Below are positions 1 to 11,306 of a DNA stretch of 64,000 nucleotides, piece after piece. The stretch spans positions 27,075,912 to 27,139,911 of the forward strand of contig CM043865.1 of assembly GCA_023846275.1 (NCBI GenBank), read 5' to 3'. A model generated the notes under the pieces. It made no database searches and was not told the origin of the DNA. It saw only the letters and a list, made by a program, of their open reading frames with translations. The first letter of the stretch is position 1. The number at the start of each line of letters is the position of its first letter. The stretch comes from Vanilla planifolia. Its lineage: Eukaryota > Streptophyta > Magnoliopsida > Asparagales > Orchidaceae. The translations under genes and the position numbers were made by a program.

Positions 1-1737
1 ATTTATTTGAGCTTACATTAGAAGATTGATAGTTGAAAAAAAAAAAAAAGAGAGAGTAGATATTTAAAAGGTAGATTAGTCATTTGTAGAGCTAATTTTT
101 GTTATGATTTTCAATTTTCAATCAATATTTTCAAGATTTCTTTGTTTATACCTTAATTTTTAGTTACATAAGAGCATTGGTGCAATGTTGACTCATTTAA
201 GATTGTTCTTTTTTATCTGTTCTTCATCATGTAAAGGATGCCCTATTGAGTATGTTTGTTGCCATGTTTATGACTTTTGTCCAACATAATTTAGATAATC
301 CAACATGCAATCTTTATTTGTTGCTCATTAAAATTATGTTTTTTTGCCATATTTATGACCTTTGTCCCACATAACTTAGACAACCCATAATGCACAATCT
401 TCTTTCTTGCTCATTAAAATTCTTGTTCTTGTGTTCCACAACTATTGTGCCATCATGACCTATTATGATTTATTTGTCATTCAAATCCCTTCAAAATTAT
501 AAAATTAACTTTCATACTACAATTGCCTAATCATGATCTTAATTTTCAAGTTAGTTTCTATCTTTATTGTTGTTTCTTTTGACTTAATAAAACACTGAAG
601 TCATTGAACTTTTTTCAGGAAGCAAACCCAAAAAAAAACTCATGTCTTTGGTTTAAAATAAAGTACTTTGTCAATATGTATGCTAGATAGCTTGTCATTT
701 AATACTATAACCTCCATAAGTTTCTCATTCATTCATCCAAGCCAATTAAATCGCCATATAAAAACATAATAAGACTAATCTTAACTTCCATTTGATTCAA
801 TTTTCTTAACAAATTAGCTTAATACTCATGATTTGATTTCATAATTTAAGCAATTTAATTATTCCTGAAAAAACAGTTAGTTGTGACAAAATGTAATGCT
901 CTTGATATCATTTTTGCTTGAAAAGACACTTGAATAAATTAGTTATTAATTTAAAAATAACTTAATAACAAATGAAAATATTTATTATTCATATAATGAA
1001 CCAAATATAATACTAAAAATTTTAATATATAATTAAAACAATCGAAATTAAACTTTTACATATTAAATCTTTATATAAAAGTATATTAAATACAATTTAA
1101 GCTATTATTTGATACAATGTTTCTTAACAAATAACTTTTTAAAAATGAGTTCTGAAAAGAAATATTGAAGATAAATTTTACAAAAACTCTAGTAAATAAT
1201 CGTCGTCTCTATTGTTTCATCCTCTAAGAGCGAAGCAAACACCTTGAGAGTAGAGCTGCTAACTGTTTTCAGCCTCTAATCAACAATTTAAGTATTAAAA
1301 TATAAGAAAATTATTAATTGCTAAATAGATAATGTACATAAACTCATTTAGTCAAACAAAATATAATCTTTTATTTTTTTAAAATAAAACCTCAACAACA
1401 GATATTAAACAAATTTAACATCTTAAATGCCACTAATTAAGAAGCTTAACATGACCTGTATGGGACATCAAGAACAATAATCTACATTATGACAATTTCT
1501 TACAGGAATGGGGGATGGGATGTAAACGAGGAAGTAGAATGATAAATCAACTAGACATGTTAATGGATTTTACTAGAACAAATCATCAGCAATCCAAATC
1601 CTGGTTGAGCAATCGAAAGACCTAACCCCCGTAGAACCATTAAGATATCATTCATGGTGAGGGTAAGATCTTGTGTGTCCAAATTAAACAACACAAGGGT
1701 ATGCTTAGCTAATGAATTAAGCTCTGCAGTAGCTTTT
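1..1737. other. AT-rich intergenic DNA, no gene seen
   Basis: No reading frame with recognisable protein similarity and no RNA gene was seen. Apart from a short tandem duplication near the left end, the stretch is plain AT-rich plant intergenic sequence. Its right end probably includes the 3' untranslated part of the doubtful minus-strand locus that follows. Confidence 0.5.
259..421. repeat. 85-bp tandem duplication (2 diverged copies)
   Basis: Two adjacent, similar units start with TTGCCAT at 259 and 344. Each runs through TTTATGAC, TTTGTCC, CAACATAA-like words and ends near TTGCTCATTAAAATT. Point differences and small indels separate them, so the duplication is not recent. Confidence 0.7.
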
Positions 1738-2007
1738 TCAGGCATCAATTAATTGTTGCACGTCTGGTACAATTTTCCATCCAACAAACTGTTGAAAACA
1801 AAAGAGATTAAAATCAATCGAGAAACAATTTCAATTGATGAATTAAACATATAGATCACAAACACAAAGAAAAGAAGAAAAAGAGTTGAGAAGCACCTTG
1901 AAAAAAGCATGTTCTGACAACTCATGACTCAGAACATTCGCCATGAATGACTCATTCAAACCGAACTTTAAAGACAATTTATCACTCTTAATGCAAGCGT
2001 GGATTAC
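1738..2007 (-). CDS. possible last two exons of an unrecognised plant gene
   Basis: On the minus strand an open block at 2007-1897 (37 codons, starting VIHACIKSDKLS and ending SEHAFFK) ends at a GT donor (GTGCTT). The next block, 1788-1738, follows a pyrimidine-rich CAG acceptor and reads FVGWKIVPDVQQLIDA then stop. Both are whole-codon lengths and join in phase 0 across a 108-bp intron, which is what a real gene 3' end would look like. I could not find a convincing in-phase upstream exon in 2.0-2.6 kb and do not recognise the product, so this may be a gene fragment. A frame overlapping and following the stop (open to 1560) suggests either 3' UTR or a shifted C-terminus. Confidence 0.35.
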
Positions 2008-2639
2008 CTTCAAATAGGAAACATTGAAGCATATACAAATTTACAAAGCTTTACTTCCTACTTGATCGGAGACTATGCTGTTCAGAATTAGTTACTTTAA
2101 ATAACAAGAAACAGTAAAAAACATACTAAAGCAGATGTGGTAATAGACCTCAAGCAGTTCAGAGATCCGCAATTGGATCTCTCACCTGCCAACACGGAAG
2201 CATTATCCACCACACCATCCAAGCAAAACTACAGAATAAACGACACAGAGAATAACCAGGAAGAACGCATTAAGAAGATAACCAATAGATCAACATCACG
2301 ATGGATAAAAAAGGTAGAACTGAAGGATGTCGGTCGGATCATTTGACCCAGAGCCAGTATATGGCAATGAGCCGGTAAGCCATCCAGTTCCTTCTTCGCA
2401 CCATGCTATCTACTCGAACACTAGAAAATTGAGAGATTATTCGAGCGAGGGAAAAATTGGTGCAAGGAGAACAAAAAGAAAATCGGCAGTCTAGGAAATA
2501 ACATAGCTCAGAGGAGGCTTGCATATTAATCATGGACGGATCTCAGCAGTCCAGACATAGAGATTTCAAGCAATTCATCACTGCATATGGAACGACTGCG
2601 AATCCAACATACACAAAAGAAGTAAACGATTGCAACAAG

Positions 2640-2900
2640 AAATCATATCGAGGTAAGGCAGAGAACTGAAACGAGAAAACCAATCACTGCCCGCGGACGC
2701 TCGGGAAGTAGAAGAACCCTAACGTTTCTGGAGTTTATAGTGTTCACTCTCAACGGGTGGTATTCAGATCGGTTAACTGCGACCCAGAACGACCCGCGTA
2801 ACATTAAGGTCAGATAACAGGAAAACCGGGTCGGGTCGGGTTGTGTAAATGATCTATGACCAGTCAGGCAGTTCGAGGTTTTATATCGGATTCTGGGTCG
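2640..2900 (-). promoter_or_regulatory. promoter/5'-leader-like stretch, minus strand
   Basis: This short GC-rich island has a minus-strand TATAAAA near 2880. About 150 bases downstream, near 2720, is a GTTAGGGTTC element, the reverse of the telo-box common in leaders of plant housekeeping genes. It lies upstream of the two exon-like blocks at 1.74-2.01 kb and could be their promoter and first exon. The link is inferred. Confidence 0.35.
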
Positions 2901-2940
2901 GCTCGAGCAGGTAATGTGCATGATTAACCATTTATGCATG

Positions 2941-5900
2941 ATTTAGGAAAGTGATTGTTGTTGGGGCCTTTCTTTTTTTCATGATTTGAAAATTTTTCAA
3001 ATAAAAAATAATTTTATTTTTTTTTGTGAAAATGATGGATCTAATATGACTCTTGCCCATTGGTAAGAAAGTAAAACGAGTGATAAAATATAAGAAAAAT
3101 AAATTTTAAAAAATCTATTAGTACCAAGACCACAACGATGTTAAAGTTGTAGGAACGAAATACAACGAGATGGGCATGTGAGGAACATGGAACATAAGGA
3201 TGGTGTGACTTTAGAGGAGAAAGATGACAACATGACAATGGAAGTAAAAGAAGGATCTAATGATAGGAATATGGACATATGATGTGAGATTTAAGGGATG
3301 AGTCACAACTTGAGGAAGTTAGGTTTTTTTTTGGGAGAATTTTATGTTAATTATTTAATAAAATAAGTTTATTTTTATTATGATTTCTTTAAAATGTGTT
3401 TTAAGATAATAATTGTCTCATCTAGATTTTGAGTATGTCATTATGAAGGTCTTAATAAGAAAAATTTATAATCATATGTTTTATAAGTTTTTTAAAGTTT
3501 TTAAATTTTTTATAAATTTTTAAAACAAAAATAGGTTAAAAGAAAAAATATTAAATAATTTTATATTATAAATGACATGTGCCTTGTTTGTCGTAGTTGT
3601 ACTTGGTTAAGTCCCAAAAAACATAAAATGAAAGTCAAAAAAAGATGATAACATTGGGTGAACATTGAATCTAAGAGATCGAAGAGAATGATAAGTGAAC
3701 ATTGGGTGGTGTCCTGAGAGAGGAACGACAAGCCAAAGAGTAATTCTTAACAAGTTTTTAAGTAGAGGGTTACAATAATGAATCATCTTATATTTTGCTA
3801 CTAAATGAATTATTTTGATTTTTATATGAGATGTCACATTCCTAAAATATTAAAGAGAATTTTAAAGACAAAACTTACTTAGATCAGGATGAAACAATCT
3901 AAAAGGATAATGCCTTAATACATTGCAACTATAATTATATTGCATAATTAAAACCCTTCTTTCAATAAGCTAATATTCCTTTTTTTTTCATGAGCAAATA
4001 AGAGGATTGACCTACACACCTTAGTAAATAAAAACAACATGAAAAACAAATATGTGAAATTTAAAAATGACAATACACAAGAGATACCTATCAAAGGAAA
4101 TATTAGTTAAGAGGGGACCTTGAGCAACATAGGAACAACTATAATGGTGGGACCCACAACCTCTCAATGATGTTGCAATGGGCTATTTGAAAATGGTTTA
4201 ATATTACCAAACTTGAATGAAATAAATAAAAATATGAACATCGCATTAGCACATATTTAAAGGCACGATATGACATAGTAGCATTCAGAACATCATATAG
4301 ATGTTTCACTTAGAGGCATACTAGTCATATTTAGATTCAGAGTATGTTAGGATTGTCTCATCTATTTCTCATTAGTCTTTATTATTATTATCATTACACC
4401 AGTCAATTACAATTGATTATTATTTATTACACATTTTAGTTTATTTTTATGAGCTAATTAAATTATTTATATATATATATATATTAATTTAAGTTATTTA
4501 AAAATAATTAGTAGCTTTTTAGATATGTCAATTTTAAATTTAGTGTAGGACATTCATTTAGTAATTTCATAATTCTATCGGTATAAAATTTAGTTAAAAA
4601 TGACTTCAAAAAAGCTTAAAAATGAGTTTTGAGCTATTTCTATCACCATACATCGTCCGTCGTCATCTATTACTGTTAGTAACTGTAGTTGCCACCCATG
4701 CTGACCGACGTGGCTTACTCGACTTGCATTGACCCTTGAACTAGTCGATTTGCTCGACTTACCCGCCTCATCAACCTGCACCAACCCATCAACATGCTCA
4801 GACCCAATATACAAATGTGCCTAACCTTATAACATGCATCGAACTGTCAACCTGCATTGATTTGCTCTGACATTTGTTGAACCAAAAATTGGATCCAAGG
4901 CATCACACCCCGCTCGTCCTACATTGTATTGATCATGTGGGTCACCGCCTCACCGCTGACTATCACCACCACTAGAAATGCACATGTTTGTTTGAAAACT
5001 GCTTATGTTAATTAATTTTATAACTTTTCAAATTAGGTTTTTGTAATTTTTTGGTAGAAGTATTTGTTTTGTAATTTTTGGTAACTTTTAAAATTCTAAA
5101 ATGTCCTATAAAATTTCAAAATCTTGTCTTTTAATATTCCTAAATGTGATTTAGCCTTCATAAGTTAACAAATTATTGTTATACTCTAAAAAGTCTCAAT
5201 AAAAATAGATGGCCCATTTTTTGTATAGAATTTTTAATGAAATAATGAAGTGCTTATCTCCAAACTTGTTTGATATAAGTGTGTTATTTGCGAATAATTT
5301 GACGGTGTGATTTCAATAGTTCTTTAGGAAGGCAAGCAAGAGGCTAAAAAATGAGAGATTCTGACTTATTATCTAACATTCACAAAAGCGTCCAATCATT
5401 AGAAAAGTTTTTTACTATTTTATTTTAACTTTTAGGAAACTTAATTAACACATACAATTTTCTCATTAGTGCATGTGTGCGTGTGATTTCTTGTCTAGCT
5501 TTTTATGAACTTCACTTGCATGTACCTTGTCACTTTACTACCAAGGTGAGTACTTGGGTGTGTGTAGTTAAAATTATTTTTCTTTTGAATTGAGATATTT
5601 TATGTTAAAAATTAATGCAAGTCTTTAGCTTCAAAAAAGTTCTTATAATATATTTGGGTAGGTTTTTGTATGATTATATTGCTTGAACTTAAGCTTTTCT
5701 CAATTATTGATAAGCTAATATATGTTTTAGCATATTATCCTACATCACTAGATAATCTTATCAAATCAACATAAAAATTTTAAAAGTAATGAAATAATTA
5801 CTTGCGAAAGAGAAGTTCCAAAATTCAAATGAAAATGAATAATTAGAAAGATAAATAATAATGGAACTCGTGGTTCATGGATGATGACTATTTGGTAAAG

Positions 5901-8800
5901 ATGTTGGTGATGAAAGATTTCAAGCATAGACATCATTGCATGGTACATGAATGAAGTCTTTAAGTATATCTTTGGTGTTACAAGAATTATTGTGGCTGAG
6001 TAGACGATAGACTAATATGGTCTTTCATTGCTTGGGCATAACACCCCTTCTTGTAAAACCAAAGCCTTGATGAGTGTATGTCGAAGTTTTTTTTATCAAA
6101 CTTATGCTTTGAATGAGATGCAAGAGGAAATATTAGACTTTTCTTTCATCCAAAAGTCACCATCATATACAAGGATAGGCTTCTCATTTTGTAGAGATCA
6201 TAGAAGGGTATATGGGTAAAAGCACATAAGGGTGCCATGGGGTTCATTAGAATTCCAAAGACACATGTTATATAAAAAGACATTAATTTAGTTATAAATT
6301 AGAAAATAAGTATTAAAAATGATGAATGATTGAATCTTTAGAGTTTTAACAAAATTAATCTTTAAAATCTCGATTAATATTAAAAAGCTTTAAAATCAGT
6401 AGGCAAAGTGTTTACAAGCTTAATTCTAAGTTTACTAAACCAAAAAACCATGAAAAAAAACAAGGATAAAGTTAAAATGTTGAAAAACATTGTTAAAGCA
6501 TAAAGCAACAAGAGTTGTACGTTGGGCCACGTGTGGTGCCTCACTGCAAGCATGTCAAGGTACACGCTAGTTAGTCATCACATGTGAAGGCGTAGTTTCC
6601 CACGTGGGAAGACAGGACATGCCAAATGCTTGTGTGGGCTAACAAGCATGATTGCCTAGGATACGTATAAGTGTGTCGTGTTTGTCACCTACCATGCATG
6701 TAGTCCATGTTCTTGCAATATGCAGTCCTACCACGTCTTTGTGGTCAACAATGAGAGGAGGGCTTGTCTACGTGTTGGATTAGTGCCTTGTTGCGAGGAA
6801 ACTTGTGTAGGCGATGCGCAAATAGGGTCAATCTTGTTGAGGCACAAAAATCATGAAATTTTATATTTTAGTTAAAACCATATGTTTTTTTTATTTTGAA
6901 ACAAAGTATTGTGTCCAAACATCTACATAAAATAATAAAAATGATGTATGAAATTGTTCAATATTTTGATATTTAGAATTTGAAATTCAAAATTATAAAA
7001 TTTAGAACTTCATCAATTTAAAATATTATGAAAGAAAAAAAATTGAAAAGTTTAATCTCTTTGTGGCATAAATTTTCTTATTTTTTTTTTTCTTTAGCAC
7101 TTTGCCATTTTCATGCTTTCACTTTCGCTGTTGCAACTTGGGAAAAAAAGGTATGTTGTCAAGTGCTTAGAATGAGAACACCTCACAAGCATATAACAAA
7201 AGTGTTCCCAAACAACCTCTTTAGAAAATTGCCTCTATCCAGGTGGCTGGGTTGGTGGATTAGGATCACACATGGTTTTTGTTCGAGTGGTCAATGGACA
7301 ATTGCTTGAGTCAGAAGCTTGTCAAGTGTTGGGATTGGGTTGCAGGCATCGTGGTGCTAGTTAGGGTTGAATTAGTTCATCGCATGTGCATACATGCATG
7401 TAGATAGGTGACATGTCATAAGACTCGATTGGTGGATGTGAGTAGGCATGTTATCATGTGTAATAAGATCCCTAGTCTAATTACTAGTATATGAAATGGT
7501 GTTCAAGAACTTGCAAGAGGAGGTGGAAGACTTACACATGGAGGTGGGTTGCATGAACCTGTGAGTTGAAACGTGTCAAGTAGTAAGCAAGGTATGTCGA
7601 TAGTTCTAATGGGCCATAAATGAGCAAACATTGATCCTGAAATATAATTTTGGACTCAAAATTGGACTTGTACATAAAAAGTGAATCCCTTAATAGTTTG
7701 AAATCTTGACAATATCATGTGTAATTTCAAACACAATTGAAATCATTCAGTTCAATCTATTTGTTATGATCAATATGATGTCACATCGAGTTGAGAGAGA
7801 TCTCCTTATTGCAACCATTACAAATAATTGTAAAAGCATTATCTATCTTATTATATGTTTCTATTCTATCACCACCTTCCATAACTTTAGCTTTCTGTTT
7901 CCCATCAATTCACTTTCCACCATTTCCAAACTCATTTTCATTACTCTTCTAACTTCATACACTATCTAAATATATCAAAACTCATATAAAATCATTATAA
8001 CCAAATTAATAAATATCAACTATCTCATACCTTTTTTGCTTCTTTTTCTCAATTCTACTTTACTTCAATAGTTGTTCTTCATTTCCTCAGGATAAAACCG
8101 ATTTAATCTAATTGCTTCAAACTCCTTTCTTTTAGTTGCAAATCAATTTCCTTTAAACTTTATACTTTCTCTTTTCACTTTTCTTAGTTTTGCTCCTTTA
8201 CTTTTCCTAAATCAAACATCAGTAGAGCTCAATTTAGATTGAACGTCATTAGAGTATTTTGAAAGATTTTGCCAAGATGATGTTTATGCTTGTGTTTTTA
8301 ATTGTTTGGAGAAAAATTATACAAAAACCTATTGAGAGCTAGAATATAATACGAGTGCTTACTTTTAAGATCTTTTGAAAGCATATATATGGTTGGATTG
8401 AACTGTAATATGTAGATCTAATGTTTAGTTAAATCATTTTTTATTTTGAAAAATATTTGTTAAGATTTTTAATCTTCCAAAACTATCATGCACATTGACT
8501 CAATTTAAAGTTAGCTCAAACTTGGTTTAACCTATGCAAAACCTTTATTCCAAACCTTCAACTTTCGTTAAATCACTTTTCAAACACCTCTTAGTGCTTC
8601 TCTTATCTAAATTTTGCTTCCTATTTTTTCTAGTTTTGTTGATTTATATTCTAAATTATTTTTCTTAGCATTTTCATTCCAATCTTCTTTGTTTACCAAA
8701 TTTGTTTTAGTTTATTTATTTTTTGTTTTTTACAACCTTAATTTAAAAAATACCAAAAGAAATATCCTTTCCTTTGTTCTTTTATTTCTCTCATAATTAA
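2941..8800. other. gene-free AT-rich intergenic DNA
   Basis: Only short chance frames without recognisable domains are present. Two stretches are richer in GC than the rest. At 4,640-4,990 there are loosely repeated words of the type CTCGACTTGCATTGACC. At 6,520-6,800 there are CACGTG motifs. Both look like decayed repeat DNA, but neither could be assigned to a family. A run of TA dinucleotides occurs near 4,470. Confidence 0.45.
6597..6610. promoter_or_regulatory. perfect 14-bp palindrome around a G-box
   Basis: TTCCCACGTGGGAA is a perfect palindrome centred on CACGTG, the plant G-box bound by bZIP and bHLH factors. A second G-box-like word (GCCACGTGTGG) lies about 65 bases upstream. No gene is seen nearby, so a regulatory role is unproven. 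Confidence 0.2.
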
Positions 8801-9149
8801 TCTTAGAATAATTAATCAATCATTTTTATAGCAATTTGACATCTGGGCCTTCTTAGATTCTTTTTACAGGAACATTCCAAGAAAATAAATGGCAATTTAT
8901 ATGTAGCAAAAATTGAAATTGGACTCAGCTGGGAAAGTGTGAAAAATTAATAAGCAGATTTGAATTTTTTTTTTTTTTTTTTTTGCCTCGATGGCAGAAA
9001 AAATTGCAAAATATATTTCGTGTGTAATTTAAAAAAGAAAAAAACAGCTCAATTAATATTTTAAAATATTAAAATATTATATTTAATGACTTAGAAATAA
9101 GTGACGAGAATGTTAAAACAAAAACATGTTTTTTATTTATTTATTTTTT

Positions 9150-9579
9150 AAAATAATATTAATTCGACCCTATCAGAAATGACTCGAAGCTCGAAAGGTT
9201 GCGGTGTCGTCGAGCGATCGCACAAGCAACAAGGGAAGACGGCGACGATGGCGACGTCTTTCTCTTGCGTATAACCTTCTATCCGTACAGCTATCGGCCT
9301 TCTTCGTCGAAGTTGTTACGCCAGTGGATACATTTGACCTTTTCTTCCCATCGCTTCTCCCACTTCATTTTCTCCGTCAATCGGCGTTTCAGCGGTCAAC
9401 TATACTTCATTTTACGATGGAGTGGCTCCCGCGGGACTGTGCTTTGTTCTAGTCGAAGAAAGAGGGGTTTTGGTCGTTGTGGTTTGATCTTTACGATCTG
9501 CTTTCTCTTTTTACTTGGTTTTGGATTTGGGTATCGAAGAAGAGAGCAATTTTGTGTTTCCAGAAAAATAAGATTAGTT
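9150..9579 (+). promoter_or_regulatory. GnT-II leader with two short upstream ORFs
   Basis: GC content rises sharply from about 9,180, just before the GnT-II gene. Two short upstream ORFs precede the chosen start: 9248-9274 (MATSFSCV) and 9417-9452 (MEWLPRDCALF). The main frame is open back to 9199 but contains no in-frame ATG before 9580, so the apparent N-terminal extension is not translated from AUG. A leader intron ending at the CAG near 9561 is possible but unproven. The two upstream ORFs may lower translation of the main ORF. Confidence 0.45.
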
Positions 9580-10890
9580 ATGGCTTTGCACAAGAGATCT
9601 CGGTTTAAGAATGACGGGTTGCGGAGACTCCTTCCTTTAGTTCTGATGATATTCCCTGTTACTGTGGTGCTTGTTTTGTTGATTAGAAATGGTTCAATCT
9701 CTAATATGGCAACGAATTTTTCTGACAAATCGGGAGAAGGAAGCTCTCCTTCTTCTGTTGTGTTGGAGAATGATGATCATGTACAGCTGAACTTTGGTGA
9801 CTTCAAACTGTGCCTTCCTAAAATGAACGGTTTTGCTCTCTCCCTGGAGCAGAGAAACCACTTGCCACCAAGGAACGTTGATCTCTTTCCAAATTTAGCA
9901 GAAAACCATGTGAAGATTGTTTTGTATGTGCATAACCGGCCGCAGTATCTTCAAGTTGTGCTCAGTAGCTTGGCTAATGTCGAGGGAATTGAAGAAACTA
10001 TGCTGATAGTTAGCCATGATGGCTACTTTGCTGAGATGGACAAACTTGTTCAGGGCATTAGGTTCTGTCAGGTGAAGCAGATCTTTTCTCCATACTCTCC
10101 CCATCTTTATTCTGCAAGCTTCCCTGGAGTTTCCAAGGGAGATTGCCAGAAAAAGGATGACCCTTCTAAGAATAATTGCACAGGCAACGCTGATCAGTTT
10201 GGGAATCACCGGTCTCCGAGAATTGTGTCTTTGAAGCATCACTGGTGGTGGATGATGAATACTGTGTGGGATGGCTTGCCAGAGACAAGGAGACACTTGG
10301 GTCATATACTTTTCATTGAGGAAGACCATTTCATTTATCCAAATGCTTATCAGAATATTCAGCTGCTCACAAAACTTAAGCCAAAGCTGTGCCCTGATTG
10401 CTTTGCTGTGAATCTGGCTCCCTCGGATGTGAAATCGAAAGGAGAAGGGTGGGACAGTCTAATTGCTGAGAAGATTGGCAACGTTGGCTATGCATTTAAC
10501 AGGACTGTTTGGAGGAAGATCCATGCCAAAGCAAGGGAGTTCTGCTGGTTTGATGATTATAATTGGGACATTACTATGTGGGCTATGGTTTACCCCTCAT
10601 TTGGAACACCTGTGTACACTCTTAGGGGGCCAAGGAGAAGTGCTGCTCATTTTGGGAAATGTGGTTTGCATCAGGGGCAGGATAAGAACCTCGCATGTAT
10701 TGATAATGCGGAGACAAATGTTGAACTTGAGGAAGCTGATAAGGTTCCTAATATCAAAACGAACTGGCCAGTGTATGTTTTCAAGAAGCAAGGGGGGTAT
10801 AATGCAGGTTTCAAAGGTTGGGGAGGTTGGGGTGATCATAGAGATTGGGACCTTTGTGTGAGTTTTGCTTACATGTATCACTCTAAATAA
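9580..10890 (+). CDS. GNTII: alpha-1,6-mannosyl-glycoprotein 2-beta-N-acetylglucosaminyltransferase (GnT-II)
   Basis: This 436-residue protein, encoded by one exon, transfers GlcNAc from UDP-GlcNAc to the alpha-1,6 mannose arm during complex N-glycan maturation in the Golgi. Architecture is that of a type II membrane protein: a short basic N-terminus, a membrane anchor at about residues 17-35, a variable stem, then the catalytic domain from about residue 110 (KIVLYVHNRPQYLQ) to the end. The EEDH motif at 247-250 fits the metal/nucleotide-sugar site of the MGAT2 family, and FDDYNWD (324-330) and FGKCGLHQG are conserved family blocks. Sequons NFS (46) and NCT (199) are present. The ATG at 9580 was chosen because it gives the anchor directly after the start and a length close to the ~430 residues of Arabidopsis GnT-II. 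The gene looks intact. A copy of its last ~47 codons occurs at 24.5 kb. Confidence 0.95.
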   Translation: MALHKRSRFKNDGLRRLLPLVLMIFPVTVVLVLLIRNGSISNMATNFSDKSGEGSSPSSVVLENDDHVQLNFGDFKLCLPKMNGFALSLEQRNHLPPRNVDLFPNLAENHVKIVLYVHNRPQYLQVVLSSLANVEGIEETMLIVSHDGYFAEMDKLVQGIRFCQVKQIFSPYSPHLYSASFPGVSKGDCQKKDDPSKNNCTGNADQFGNHRSPRIVSLKHHWWWMMNTVWDGLPETRRHLGHILFIEEDHFIYPNAYQNIQLLTKLKPKLCPDCFAVNLAPSDVKSKGEGWDSLIAEKIGNVGYAFNRTVWRKIHAKAREFCWFDDYNWDITMWAMVYPSFGTPVYTLRGPRRSAAHFGKCGLHQGQDKNLACIDNAETNVELEEADKVPNIKTNWPVYVFKKQGGYNAGFKGWGGWGDHRDWDLCVSFAYMYHSK

Positions 10891-11251
10891 ATCCCTTACA
10901 TGTACACAATTTGAAAGGTAATACCTCTTAGTTATACTTTTGCATATTCTTATTGTTTATCTTAACCATTGGTTTAGGTATGGTTTGTTTTGATGTTTAT
11001 ACATTATGTAGCATTATCTAAATAATCCAATTGTTGAGCCTAATAACATCTGTGATTAAACATTTAGTTTTTGAGATGATTGAGGCTAGGGCTCCTTTGT
11101 TGTCATTGACATTTTTAATATAATCTCATTAAACCAAGCAAGCAACATTTAATAGATATTGTTGAGATGTTAATAAATTTGCTAACTTAATATTATTAAC
11201 ATCTTTATAATATTGTACCAAATAACTTGTATGATTGTGTAGGCATACACA

Positions 11252-11306
<55 letters not shown>

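Noticed and set aside
9396-10881. Minus-strand and shifted-frame open frames of 94-144 residues
   Set aside because: Shadows of the GnT-II coding sequence; the plus-strand frame has clear family motifs.
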